A stretch of 64,000 nt of DNA from an uncultured Methanobacterium sp. (GTDB lineage Archaea > Methanobacteriota > Methanobacteria > Methanobacteriales > Methanobacteriaceae), in NCBI RefSeq assembly GCF_963665055.1, contig NZ_OY762015.1:1532501-1596500 (forward strand), read 5' to 3'. How positions within the stretch are numbered: position 1 is the first letter of the stretch; every line of letters starts with the position of its first letter. The position numbers and the translations under genes are program-made. The notes under the pieces were generated by a model. That model did no database searches. It saw only the letters and a list, made by a program, of their open reading frames with translations, and had not been told where the DNA came from. This document shows positions 10,719 through 21,843 of the stretch, piece after piece.

Positions 10719-11204
10719 ATGGCCATCAAAGAAGCAGAAATGTACTACAAACAAGCTATGTCATTTTTAGAACAGGGAAAAGTAGACAAATCATTAAAGT
10801 TTTTTGACAGCGCAATAGCAATTGATAAAGAGTATGTTTCCGCCTGGAACGATAAGGGAGTGGCCTTCATGGAACTTGGAAACTATGATGAGGCACTTAA
10901 ATGTTTTGAAGAAGTTATCAGACTTGAACCAGGCGATAACATGGCATGGTACAACAGGGGATACGTACTCCTGATCCTAGAAAAATATCAAGAAGCAGTT
11001 AACACATTTGACCTGTTTTTAGGCAGATATTCTAAAAAAGATGACTTTTATAAATACGGTTTATACTTACGGGCTCAAGGGTTTTACAACCTTAAAGAGT
11101 ACGATCAATCTTTAAAATTAATCAACGAAGCCCTTAAAATAGATAAAAAATTCAAAGAAGCCCGAGATCTCATGGCATTAATTGGAAAAGAATCTGAAAA
11201 GTGA
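10719..11204 (+). CDS. Tetratricopeptide repeat protein
   Basis: 161 residues made almost wholly of four TPR-type helical hairpins (AMSFLEQGKVDKSLKFFDSA; AFMELGNYDEALKCFEEVI; GYVLLILEKYQEAVNTFDLF; and one starting near residue 110). There is no signal peptide or membrane segment, so it is cytosolic. TPR arrays mediate protein-protein contacts, and the partner cannot be inferred. Its ribosome site is CAGGAG. It stands alone between two long non-coding gaps. Confidence 0.85.
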   Translation: MAIKEAEMYYKQAMSFLEQGKVDKSLKFFDSAIAIDKEYVSAWNDKGVAFMELGNYDEALKCFEEVIRLEPGDNMAWYNRGYVLLILEKYQEAVNTFDLFLGRYSKKDDFYKYGLYLRAQGFYNLKEYDQSLKLINEALKIDKKFKEARDLMALIGKESEK

Positions 11205-11531
11205 AAAATCCACCAAACATTTCCATTTTTCTTTAGATAATTTACAGTATAAATCCAGTACCAAACCATTCATAAATAACAAATAGTTCCGAAACTGAAT
11301 AATAAATCCAAATACGTCCCCAAACATGGAAAAATCAAATAAAACCTTTTCCTGGAGGATGTTTTATGCAGAAATATCAAAGCAAATACACTGACTTTGA
11401 TCATTTACACTTGAAATGGGGGTCTTCCCTGTGATCTGATCATAAGTACCTAAAAAACTATGGTAATTTTATTGGTCTGGAGAAGTTAATAATAAAACAA
11501 TCTACTAAAACACGACCTTTCATCTGTAGAA
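11205..11531. other. Intergenic gap with a 22-codon ORF and an ORB-like box
   Basis: A tiny ORF at 11366-11434 (starts MQKYQSKYTD) has a good GGAGGA site, but inside it lies TTTACACTTGAAATGGGGGT (11404-11423). That sequence looks like an archaeal origin recognition box with its G string. The two readings compete. I favour the DNA motif and do not call the ORF a gene. Confidence 0.35.
11404..11423 (+). other. Origin recognition box-like element
   Basis: TTTACACTTGAAATGGGGGT combines the TTACACTTGAAA-type core reported for Methanothermobacter Cdc6 binding (from memory) with a following G string, as in archaeal ORB elements. It is single here, with weaker relatives at 10162 and 10259. The cdc6 gene in this window is 21 kb away. 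Confidence 0.4.
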
Positions 11532-12662
11532 TTAATTATCAACACTGATCAAATTATTCAAACGTTTTATAGCTTGATAACGGTCTTTCTTTTCCAATCT
11601 GGCTTGTTCAAGTGCATCTTGTAAAGTTTGTATGGAATGGTCGTACACTTCCCGGTCCACAGGATAAGGGAACCCGTCTTTACCACCATGGGTAAAACTA
11701 TACTTAACTGGATCATCCCAACTGGGTTTATCCCCATAGACCAAGTCCGAAATCAATGCCAGTGCACGTATCTTCTTGGGGCCCATCCCATTTAAAGAAA
11801 TTAATTCTTCATAGCTTTCTGGTTGCAGTTCCCATGCATTTTGAAGGACTTCAAATTCGCGGGGAGATAGATCAGTGTTAAGTATTGGATGGTGACGGGG
11901 TAAAGAAAGTTCAGGGCAAAATATATCCAGGTTGGCCTGGCCCGACCCCGCATCTATTTTTTTCTGGAAATATTTCTTCAGATGTTCGGGATTATCCAGA
12001 ATAAGATCCAGGCTAGTTTGCCGTGAATCAAAACTCATATCCGAGGTCATATTCAGGGTTTTATCTTCCTTCAAGTCGCAGCAAATGCCATTGTGGGGTT
12101 CATTAATGTAATTTTTCACTGAATCAGATAACCAGTGATAACGACGGGCGTATTTGGTGGATTCATTCATTCCCTGCTGTACCACTGCCCAATCACCTTT
12201 TTCCGTTAAGAAAAATACATGATGATAAAGCTGATAACCGTCTTGTATACATGAATTATCAATTTTTGCAGAAATTTTACTGGAATAAACCAGATCATCC
12301 AGTTTAGCCGTGGACAATGAAAATGTTTCCCCTGCATCCTGGATCTCCTGGGGCGTTTTCCTGGAAGCACGACCTTTACCTCCTGCTACAAGTATACCCA
12401 GTTCTTCAGGTTTTATAGCTGTTTTTAGAGCACCACAGGTTGTGGTTGTGGTTCCAGAACTGTGCCAGTCAAAACCTAGGACACATGAAAATGCCTGGAA
12501 CCAGTGAGGGTCCGAAATTCTGGATAAAAATTCATGAGGACCGTACTCATATATTATGGAATCAGTAACTGCTCCAGCCAGTTTAACCATACGCTGGAAA
12601 AGCCATCGGGGTGCTCGACCACCGTGAAGGGGTAAATTGGCAACTCCACTTCTTGAACTCAT
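11532..12662 (-). CDS. DUF763 family protein
   Basis: 376 residues matching the DUF763 family, found widely in archaea and some thermophilic bacteria and of unknown biochemical function. Recognisable blocks are the N-terminal GVANLPLHGGRAPRWLF, FDWHSSGTTTTTCGALK, and a C-terminal helix-hairpin-helix-like motif (ELISLNGMGPKKIRALALISD), which suggests nucleic acid contact. No signal peptide or membrane helix is present. It has no close neighbours on the same strand. Confidence 0.85.
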   Translation of the reverse strand: MSSRSGVANLPLHGGRAPRWLFQRMVKLAGAVTDSIIYEYGPHEFLSRISDPHWFQAFSCVLGFDWHSSGTTTTTCGALKTAIKPEELGILVAGGKGRASRKTPQEIQDAGETFSLSTAKLDDLVYSSKISAKIDNSCIQDGYQLYHHVFFLTEKGDWAVVQQGMNESTKYARRYHWLSDSVKNYINEPHNGICCDLKEDKTLNMTSDMSFDSRQTSLDLILDNPEHLKKYFQKKIDAGSGQANLDIFCPELSLPRHHPILNTDLSPREFEVLQNAWELQPESYEELISLNGMGPKKIRALALISDLVYGDKPSWDDPVKYSFTHGGKDGFPYPVDREVYDHSIQTLQDALEQARLEKKDRYQAIKRLNNLISVDN

Positions 12663-12928
12663 ATGATAACCAATATATCTGAAGAATAAATAGCCCTTAT
12701 GGGTAGAGCACAGGATAAGTATTCTGTGAAAAATACTCAGGATTTAACCAGAATTAATTTCCGTTAAAGTATACAACATGAAAAGAGTAAGTATGTTAAA
12801 TAAAGACATTCAACCTATCAGATACTTAAGTTATTCCGTATTATGGGAAATCTAGGAGTAAAAAATTATAATACTAAAAATTTGAATAATAAAGACTCAA
12901 TAAATATTTTCTAGAATTTCAGTTTATC

Positions 12929-13050
12929 CGTAATCCAACTAATTATCCTTCAATACCACTATTTATCCTTCAATACCACCATATCCTTAATCCAATTATT
13001 TATTATTTATCCCACTATTTATCCTTCAATCTCAGGATGTATCCCAATTT
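12929..13050. repeat. Degenerate tandem repeat of CCACTATTTATCCTTCAATA type
   Basis: Four to five imperfect copies of a unit of about 22 bases fill most of the gap between the DUF763 gene and the 3' end of the glycosyltransferase gene. The rest of the gap (12663-12928) shows nothing recognisable. It is one of many unrelated minisatellites in this window. Confidence 0.6.
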
Positions 13051-13059
13051 ATCCCCTTA

Positions 13060-14817
13060 TTAAGCATATTTATCAATCAGATGGTCCAGTTCATCCAGAA
13101 TTGATTGGTTGTGATCGTGTTTAAATCCAAGTTGGATGTTTTTCCGGTATTTCTCTAGGTGGGAGAGGAAATTTTCAATATCGTCCCTTTCAAGATCCTC
13201 ATGGAACTCACCATAACCCAACCGGTCAAGATAGAGTGCGTTCAGGGTCTGTTCGAACTGTTTTTTCACTGGAACACTTAAAACTGGTTTTCCCAGATAA
13301 AGTGCTTCACTGATAAGGGTGAATCCTCCATTGGAGATCACTGCCCTGGCCTGGGATAGGTCCCTGAAAAAGTCATCCTCATTGAAAGGTTTAAACAGTA
13401 GATTTTCATCCCTGCCCTCACGATGAAATCCGTATACTATGAATTCATCATCAAATTCCTTCAGAATATCCAGTAATCTCCAGTTAGAGTCACTGGTCTG
13501 ATAAACCAGCACATGTTCCCCATTATGTGGTTCCAGTTCCATTATAGCATCACGAAGGACTGGTGGGAAATATTTGGTCTTATTAGGATGTTTAAGGGGG
13601 GGATAAAAGTAGCTGGTTATAATGGAAACAGTTGGAAGCTGGATGAAGGATCTTACCACGCTTTCAGCAGCTATTCTATCGGTACGATATTTTTTAGGGA
13701 CATCTAACTCTGCTTGAGTTAAAACATGCATATTATCAAGGCTGATGAGTGGCACGCGCAGGATCTTGGATAGGAGGTTTGAATAAAATTCAAAATCAGA
13801 GATGATGATCTGGGGTTTTACTGCCTTGGCCACACTGTACATCAATCTTAAACTATTTTTCAAATCTCCAGGGAGGTCTTTCATCCCCTTGATGAACGTT
13901 TTGGTGTTCTGGACCGTGTTATCCTCATAAACTGTGTTAAATCCGCCGATCTCATAAACATTGTCAAAATGAGCTGCCAGATAATCATAGGCACGGTCTG
14001 ATGCAAATATGTGAACTTCATTATTCTTGGTTAAATGATTAAGGAGAACTCTACCCCTGATGGCATGCCCCATTCCTTCTCCGCATACTGAGTAGAGTAT
14101 CCTCTTTTGATCCGGATGGCCGAAGGTGTAATCCAAGTCTTCGGCGGTTATTTGCTTGCCTCTGAACTGGTAGAAAGTGCTTTTAGCATACTTGAAGGCC
14201 ACATTACGCAGGCCTTCCTCCTGAACCCGACGGGTGGAAACAAGTAGTTTTGGGCTTCTAAGAACCTTGAACTGGCTTATGGCACCAATGCGTTCGATGT
14301 AATCAGTGTCTTCTCCAAAGTCCAGGTCTTCATCAAATCCTTCCACTTCATTGTGTAGTTTTCTGGTGGTGATTATACCGTAGCAACCTGCCCCATGGGG
14401 TTTGATGTTCTCCACCCGTTTCATGAAGAAATTGGCAAAGTCATGGGTTATTTTATTCAAAAAACTATCACTCAAGGGTGCGATCTGGGTTATGGCAATT
14501 CCCAGATCTCTTTTTTCAAATTCATCCAGACATAATTCCAGGTAATCCCTGGTTAAGATCACATCTGAATCCAAAAAAAGAAGATATTTACCACTGGATG
14601 CTTCTGTCCCTCGATTTCGTCCTACAGAAGGAAGACCACCTTCAACAACTTTACACCCCCATTCCTGAGCAATATCTCTGGTACTATCTTCGGAACCTGC
14701 ATCGGCCACTATAACTTCATAGTCACTGAAATCCTGCCTTTTTATACTCTCTAAAAGATGAGGGAGGTAACTTTCTTCGTTAAAGGTAGGTATGATAATT
14801 GAAAGCTTCATTTTCAC
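13060..14817 (-). CDS. Two-domain glycosyltransferase (GT2 + GT-B fold)
   Basis: 585 residues joining two glycosyltransferases. Residues 1 to about 220 are a GT2 (GT-A) domain: SIIIPTFNEESYLPHLLES, DAGSEDSTRDIA, and the metal site LFLDSDVI. Residues from about 238 form a GT-B domain of MurG/MJ1255 type: ILYSVCGEGMGHAIRGRVLL, and the donor site GGFTLISEALYLGKPVLSVP followed by FEQTLNA. Both active sites look intact, so the protein could add two sugars in succession to a lipid carrier or make a two-step product. The ATG is chosen as M3 or M1 of MKMKLSIIIPT. No signal peptide is present, so it acts on the cytosolic face. Confidence 0.85.
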   Translation of the reverse strand: MKMKLSIIIPTFNEESYLPHLLESIKRQDFSDYEVIVADAGSEDSTRDIAQEWGCKVVEGGLPSVGRNRGTEASSGKYLLFLDSDVILTRDYLELCLDEFEKRDLGIAITQIAPLSDSFLNKITHDFANFFMKRVENIKPHGAGCYGIITTRKLHNEVEGFDEDLDFGEDTDYIERIGAISQFKVLRSPKLLVSTRRVQEEGLRNVAFKYAKSTFYQFRGKQITAEDLDYTFGHPDQKRILYSVCGEGMGHAIRGRVLLNHLTKNNEVHIFASDRAYDYLAAHFDNVYEIGGFNTVYEDNTVQNTKTFIKGMKDLPGDLKNSLRLMYSVAKAVKPQIIISDFEFYSNLLSKILRVPLISLDNMHVLTQAELDVPKKYRTDRIAAESVVRSFIQLPTVSIITSYFYPPLKHPNKTKYFPPVLRDAIMELEPHNGEHVLVYQTSDSNWRLLDILKEFDDEFIVYGFHREGRDENLLFKPFNEDDFFRDLSQARAVISNGGFTLISEALYLGKPVLSVPVKKQFEQTLNALYLDRLGYGEFHEDLERDDIENFLSHLEKYRKNIQLGFKHDHNQSILDELDHLIDKYA

Positions 14818-14841
14818 CTGTATGTTTTTTATTCTTTTGTT

Positions 14842-14982
14842 TTATGGTACTTTCGGATCCCTAATTTAAGTACTTTCAAATTCCTAATTTTAGGATATAT
14901 TCAGAATCCAATTTTATGGTACTTTCAAATTCCTAATTTTATAGTATTTTCGGATTCCTAGTTTTGTGGTATCTTCAGATCC
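14842..14982. repeat. Degenerate tandem repeat, unit about 25 bp
   Basis: About six imperfect copies of TTTTATGGTACTTTCAAATTCCTAA occupy the whole gap between the glycosyltransferase start and the stop of the membrane protein gene. Copies differ by small substitutions, so the array is old. Confidence 0.65.
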
Positions 14983-16008
14983 CTAAAAGTAGGAATAAAA
15001 ATTCCAGGTCATGAAAAATCCATCTGCACGACCCTGATATGTTTTGAAAAGACTTTCCAGAGTGTTTTTGTCACTTACACTGGTATCTGTCTTTACCACA
15101 GTCATGTTCCCCTGCTGCTCCTGGCTTAAAACATTATAACCATTTAAATCAACTGGTTCGAACTGATTTAAGGCTGTTATTTCATGGTAAGAGCTGTTAG
15201 TTCCGGCCATTTCCAATCCCAATCCCGATAATGCCAAAAGGAAGATTAGTACAAGAGGTAAGACGAATTGACGGGAGTGGAATGGGTGAATTTGTAATGG
15301 GTTTTCTACAAAGTAGAAAATGAATAAAAGGCCCATACCAATAACTAATGGTTGGCTGTAGAGTCCTCCATCAACCATTCCTATAAGAGCCAGGGTCAGT
15401 GCAAAGGCCATTATGATCCGGTTTAGCTCTTGTCTCCCATTTAAAGATAATAGTCCAGTTATATAAGCCAGGGGTAGGGTTATGAATATCAAATAACCCC
15501 AGGGCAACACGTAAGGATACAGACTGCCCCCGGTGTGAACATGATGGGGGATTAGTCCACTCATACTATCTGCAAAGTGCCCGAAAACTGATTTGAAGAC
15601 ATGGCTATGCATGGGGCTGGTGGTGGTTGAAGTGGGATTGGTGGAGACAAAAATGGTTAAAGGTGAGACTCCGTACTTCAAACGGATGTAGAACTCAATT
15701 AAAAGACCCACCAAACAGGTTAACAGGATTATGAGTATGGTCCATTTGAGAAATTTCTTACCATCTGGACTGTATTCATTGGCTCTCTCCTTTACTGGTG
15801 CGAGGAATTTGCTGTTGTTGAGTAGTGGGTTTAATATAAGGAAACTGCCTATTGCCATGAGGAAAAGAACGGCTTTACCCTCAGATGAACCGGATAAAAG
15901 AGGCCATGTGATCATCAGAACCAACTGGTCCAGAGGAGAAGTGGCGTAAACTATCAGTCCAATAAGTATTAGTATAACTCCAAATAATCCTGCTTTATCT
16001 ATTTTCAC
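14983..16008 (-). CDS. Multi-spanning membrane protein of unknown function
   Basis: 341 residues with eight to nine hydrophobic helices and one larger loop (about residues 115-165, rich in Ser/Thr/His), probably outside the cell. A soluble tail of about 70 residues ends the protein. No family motif is recognised. It is encoded directly upstream of, and on the same strand as, the two-domain glycosyltransferase, separated only by a repeat array. A joint role in envelope glycan assembly is possible but not shown. Confidence 0.7.
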   Translation of the reverse strand: MKIDKAGLFGVILILIGLIVYATSPLDQLVLMITWPLLSGSSEGKAVLFLMAIGSFLILNPLLNNSKFLAPVKERANEYSPDGKKFLKWTILIILLTCLVGLLIEFYIRLKYGVSPLTIFVSTNPTSTTTSPMHSHVFKSVFGHFADSMSGLIPHHVHTGGSLYPYVLPWGYLIFITLPLAYITGLLSLNGRQELNRIIMAFALTLALIGMVDGGLYSQPLVIGMGLLFIFYFVENPLQIHPFHSRQFVLPLVLIFLLALSGLGLEMAGTNSSYHEITALNQFEPVDLNGYNVLSQEQQGNMTVVKTDTSVSDKNTLESLFKTYQGRADGFFMTWNFYSYF

Positions 16009-16145
16009 TACATATCACCATGAAAAAATAATTCTAACTTTTATTCTAACTTTCATTGTGTTTTAAAATTCAAGTAAATATAATTCAATGTGTTGATTAA
16101 CTGATTGAAAAAATCATTTAGTTAACAAAACGATTTAAGAATGTT

Positions 16146-17057
<912 letters not shown>

Positions 17058-17262
17058 CCTAAACTCTCCTTTAAATTAGGTTCATGGATGAAAGCCCTTA
17101 TAATTGGTTAGAACTTGTAAAAAAGATGATAAAAAAATTGGGCAACAATGACCTATGTAACAAGTGCTTTATATTTTCCGATTAAAAAACCTTTTCCTCA
17201 GATTAGGTACATCAACTTAAAAACCTTAATTCTGGATCTTAACCCCTGATCATAACCTTCTG

Positions 17263-17360
17263 GATCCTACCCTAGAGATCCTACCTTAGGGATCCTACCT
17301 TAGGGATCCTACCTTAGGGATCCTACCTTAGGGATCCTACCTTAGGGATCCTACCCTCAG
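17263..17360. repeat. Tandem repeat, 14-bp unit, seven copies
   Basis: GATCCTACCTTAGG repeats five times without change (17277-17346), flanked by one variant on each side, with further degenerate GATCCT units nearby. It sits between the 3' end of the MTAP-family gene and the 5' end of nadA. The rest of the 17058-17448 gap holds nothing recognisable. Confidence 0.9.
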
Positions 17361-17448
17361 GATCCTAAGAATCCAGATCATAACCCCCTGGTCCTAAACC
17401 TCAAAATTATGGTTATTAACCTAGAAATTAATCCTATTTTTTTATCAT

Positions 17449-18228
17449 TTAATCTATTTCTGCACCTTCCAGAGCGTTTCTGCAGGGACAATTTCCATCA
17501 GAGGGTATGTTGATTATGGAGTTATAAATGAGCCGGGTTAATTCTTTCTTTTTCTCATCTAAAATTTCAAAGACCTCATCTATGGTAATTTTCTCTGTTG
17601 ATACGGATGCTGCATAATTGGAGATCATGCATATGGATGCATAACACATTTCCAGTTCCCTGGCCAGCACTGCCTCAGGAAGGCCAGTCATGCCTACCAC
17701 TGTTCCGCCCATCTGACGGAACATTCGGATCTCTGCTGGGGTCTCAAATCGAGGTCCTTCGGTGCATACATATACCCCGCCCTTAACCAATCTTCCATCT
17801 ACGCCGCGTCCGGCTGATATTATTGTTTCTGTCAGTTGAGGGCAGTAGGGTTGGGTTACGTCCACGTGTACTGCGCGGTCATCATAAAAGGTGAAAGGTC
17901 TTTTGCGGGTGAAATCCAAAAAATCGTCAGGTATAAGGAAATCACCAGGTTTAATGGATTCATCAAGAGATCCAACCGCATTGGTTGCAATGATCCGCTC
18001 TGCTCCTAACATTTTAAGAGCGTAAATATTGGCTCGATAATTAATCATATGGGGTGGGTTGTCATGACCCTCCCGGTGTCGGGGCAAGAAGGCAACCTCC
18101 TGATCTTCGAATTTTAAAATGGATACAGGGGGAGATTCCCCAAATGGAGTATTTAAAACCTTTTTCTCCTTCAATTCTCCCATTTCTACTATTTGGTATA
18201 CTCCGGTACCACCAATTATTCCCATCAT
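17449..18228 (-). CDS. MTAP/PNP-family nucleoside phosphorylase
   Basis: Phosphorolysis of 5'-methylthioadenosine or 5'-methylthioinosine in methionine and purine salvage. The 259 residues contain the family signature blocks GIIGGTGVYQ, FLPRHREGH, HMINYRANIYALK, GVYVCTEGPRFETPAEIRM and VVGMTGLPEAVLARE. The related Methanocaldococcus enzyme prefers methylthioinosine, so the exact substrate here is open between MTA, MTI and 6-oxopurine nucleosides. Two start codons are adjacent (MMG), and the choice changes one residue. Confidence 0.9.
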   Translation of the reverse strand: MMGIIGGTGVYQIVEMGELKEKKVLNTPFGESPPVSILKFEDQEVAFLPRHREGHDNPPHMINYRANIYALKMLGAERIIATNAVGSLDESIKPGDFLIPDDFLDFTRKRPFTFYDDRAVHVDVTQPYCPQLTETIISAGRGVDGRLVKGGVYVCTEGPRFETPAEIRMFRQMGGTVVGMTGLPEAVLARELEMCYASICMISNYAASVSTEKITIDEVFEILDEKKKELTRLIYNSIINIPSDGNCPCRNALEGAEID

Positions 18229-18315
18229 ATTTTAAGTCTCCAATGTCCAGAAGGTTATTTCACAGTTTAGAAGAATAGTCTCATATTCCCTAGAAATATT
18301 TATGTTGGGGAAATT

Positions 18316-19764
<1,449 letters not shown>

Positions 19765-19961
19765 GATAATCCAATCTCCTGATTTTATTAATTAATTTTA
19801 GTAAGCATTTTGAAAAACATAAAAATTTGATTCTTTAGATATAAATTTTATCTATCAAATAGTTATGAGTGCATCTTGTATACCAAGATTTCTATTTTTT
19901 CCTATTTTTACCATGATTTCGTAAACCTAAAATTGTAGTTATAAACTTAAAATTGCTACTT

Positions 19962-20087
19962 ATAATCTTTAAAATTGTATTTATAATCTTTAAAATTGTA
20001 TTTATAATCTTTAAAATTGTATTTATAATCTTTAAAATTGTATTTATAATCTTTAAAATTGTATTTATAATCTTTAAAATTGTATTT
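19962..20087. repeat. Tandem repeat, 21-bp unit, six perfect copies
   Basis: ATAATCTTTAAAATTGTATTT occurs six times in perfect register, with decayed copies on both sides from about 19930 to 20150. The unit is a multiple of three, so the array gives an open frame (IFKIVFI repeats), but there is no ribosome site or non-repeat coding sequence, so it is not a gene. Confidence 0.95.
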
Positions 20088-20231
20088 ATAATCTTAAAAT
20101 TTGTAAATTATGGTCTTAAAATTGGTAGTTATAAAATTGTATTTAAAACCCTAACAATTAGGTGTGGGAAAAAATAAGTAAGAATAACTAAAAACTTACT
20201 ACTCCTATCTTCATATATAATAAAAGATGAA

Positions 20232-20253
20232 TAAATTTATTATAATAAATTTA
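20232..20253. promoter_or_regulatory. Perfect 22-bp AT-only palindrome
   Basis: The sequence from 20232 to 20253 is its own reverse complement (half-site TAAATTTATTA). It is 22 bases before the ATG at 20276 and overlaps the expected TATA position. It could be a promoter with a symmetric operator. Confidence 0.4.
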
Positions 20254-20275
20254 AACCGCACCATACAGGAGATTT

Positions 20276-20650
20276 ATGATTATGGAATCTGAAAATGATG
20301 TGAAAATAACAGAAAAAGATGTTATAGAAATTATGGATGTTTTTACTCGGGTCCCACCCTTACTTTTGAAGGTGGTGGTTAAAGGGAACAAAAATGTGGT
20401 TAAATCATTTGAATCCCAGATAAAAGAACATTACTCACATTTAACTCCGGAAGAAGTGGTTAAAATTGAAAAAGTCATAACAACACCAGTACCTGAACTC
20501 CAGAGAATCTTAAAAAATGTTTACGCAGAAACTCACCAGAAACAGTTAAAAATTCTCTCATCCCCAAGTGCAGAACCATTTATAACCAGAAATCTTCAGG
20601 AAGTTAAAACTGTGCTGTCTTCAATGGATAATAACATTAATCACCAATAA
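20276..20650 (+). CDS. Conserved-looking small cytosolic protein, unknown function
   Basis: 124 residues, mixed charged and helical, without signal peptide, membrane helix, Cys or recognised motif. AGGAG at 20267-20271 supports either the ATG at 20276 or the one at 20282. The second gives better spacing and starts MESENDVKITEK. A palindrome covers its probable promoter. Codon use is like that of neighbouring genes, so it is probably a real gene. Nothing in the surroundings suggests its job. Confidence 0.65.
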   Translation: MIMESENDVKITEKDVIEIMDVFTRVPPLLLKVVVKGNKNVVKSFESQIKEHYSHLTPEEVVKIEKVITTPVPELQRILKNVYAETHQKQLKILSSPSAEPFITRNLQEVKTVLSSMDNNINHQ

Positions 20651-20787
20651 CTTTATAAAGAATCTCCATATACTTGATAAACTGTCATTAAATGCTATTA
20701 AACATTTCAAACATCTATTAACTGTTTACCTCCGTTAACATCTCTGGAGTTTATTAGGGCCTCCAGAAGAACAAAATAGGTGGTTGA

Positions 20788-21642
20788 ATGTTTAAAGACA
20801 TATTAATATCAATGCGACCTAAACAATGGTATAAAAATCTTGTTATATTCATTGGGATCGTGTTTTCATTAAATCTTTTGAATTTTAATTTATGGATAAA
20901 TGCTATTTATGCATTTATAGGGTTTTGCTTACTTTCGGGAAGCATGTACATAATCAATGACTATCTGGATATTGAAAAAGATCGCAAACACCCCATAAAA
21001 TGCAAACGTCCTCTGGCATCAGGAAAATTAAAAGCACCGCATGGGCTGTTTTTCTCAGGAATATTCATTATCACAGCATTGATGTTAACTTATATAATTA
21101 ACATAGGTCTGTTAATAACTTCATTGGCTTTTTTTAGCCTGATACTTATTTACTCTCTGTTCCTTAAGGAAATCTGTTTGGTGGACATCCTCACTATTTC
21201 CACTGGTTTTGTACTTAGGGCAGTTGCGGGCTGTGTGGCCATAGGCGTTCTTGTATCTCCCTGGCTTATTCTCTGCACATTCCTACTTGCCCTGTTTTTA
21301 GCTCTTGGAAAACGAAGACATGAACTTGTTTTACTTAAAAACAAAGCAGTGGATCATCGGAAAATATTGTCTGGTTATTCCAGGGAAATGATGGACCAGA
21401 TGATGAACATAACCACGTCCGCACTTATCATGTCTTACTCCATCTATGCCTTCCTGGCAACCAATATCTACATAATGACCACAATCCCCCTGGCATTCTA
21501 CGGAATTTTTCGTTACTTATTCCTTTTGCATAACAAGGATATGGGAGGGGAACCGGAGATGTTATTTAAAGATCGAGGTATGATCTCCTGTATGTTCCTG
21601 TGGGTGATAATGGTAGTGGGAGTACTATATTTCATTAAATAA
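20788..21642 (+). CDS. UbiA-family prenyltransferase (DPPR synthase-like)
   Basis: 284 residues with about nine membrane helices. The first Asp motif NDYLDIEKD (residues 57-65) and the start SMRPKQWYKN resemble decaprenyl-phosphate phosphoribosyltransferase of mycobacteria, which moves phosphoribose from PRPP to a polyprenyl phosphate. An archaeal homologue would give a polyprenyl-phosphate pentose donor for envelope glycans. The second conserved block is GKRRHELVLL. GGTGGTTG precedes the ATG. It is followed by a flippase-like protein and, further on, a GT-C protein on the same strand, which supports an envelope role. Substrate assignment is inference. Confidence 0.82.
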   Translation: MFKDILISMRPKQWYKNLVIFIGIVFSLNLLNFNLWINAIYAFIGFCLLSGSMYIINDYLDIEKDRKHPIKCKRPLASGKLKAPHGLFFSGIFIITALMLTYIINIGLLITSLAFFSLILIYSLFLKEICLVDILTISTGFVLRAVAGCVAIGVLVSPWLILCTFLLALFLALGKRRHELVLLKNKAVDHRKILSGYSREMMDQMMNITTSALIMSYSIYAFLATNIYIMTTIPLAFYGIFRYLFLLHNKDMGGEPEMLFKDRGMISCMFLWVIMVVGVLYFIK

Positions 21643-21843
21643 GGGGAAGATAATGGATAGATAAATAGGAAATAAAATTAAAAATATGGTTAGAATTAAA
21701 TTAACCTGAAATTAGTGGTAAATTTTAACCCATAAATTGAGAAGGAATGGATTGATACTCCCTCTGGATTATTGACAGTGAAATTTCCACAATAACCAGA
21801 AATATTCAATAATTAAATTAGGATTAACCACGGTGTTTAAAAC

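Noticed and set aside
10588..10770. 60-codon ORF overlapping the start of the TPR gene
   Set aside because: AT-rich composition (Asn/Tyr/Lys/Phe-rich), no ribosome site, and it overlaps a well-supported start in another frame.
11366..11434. 22-codon ORF with a GGAGGA site
   Set aside because: Its second half is a 20-base ORB-like DNA motif and no protein family is recognisable; I do not have enough to call it a gene.
19953..20177. 74-codon ORF composed of IFKIVFI repeats
   Set aside because: It is a by-product of a 21-bp tandem repeat whose unit is a multiple of three; there is no ribosome site and no coding signal outside the array.
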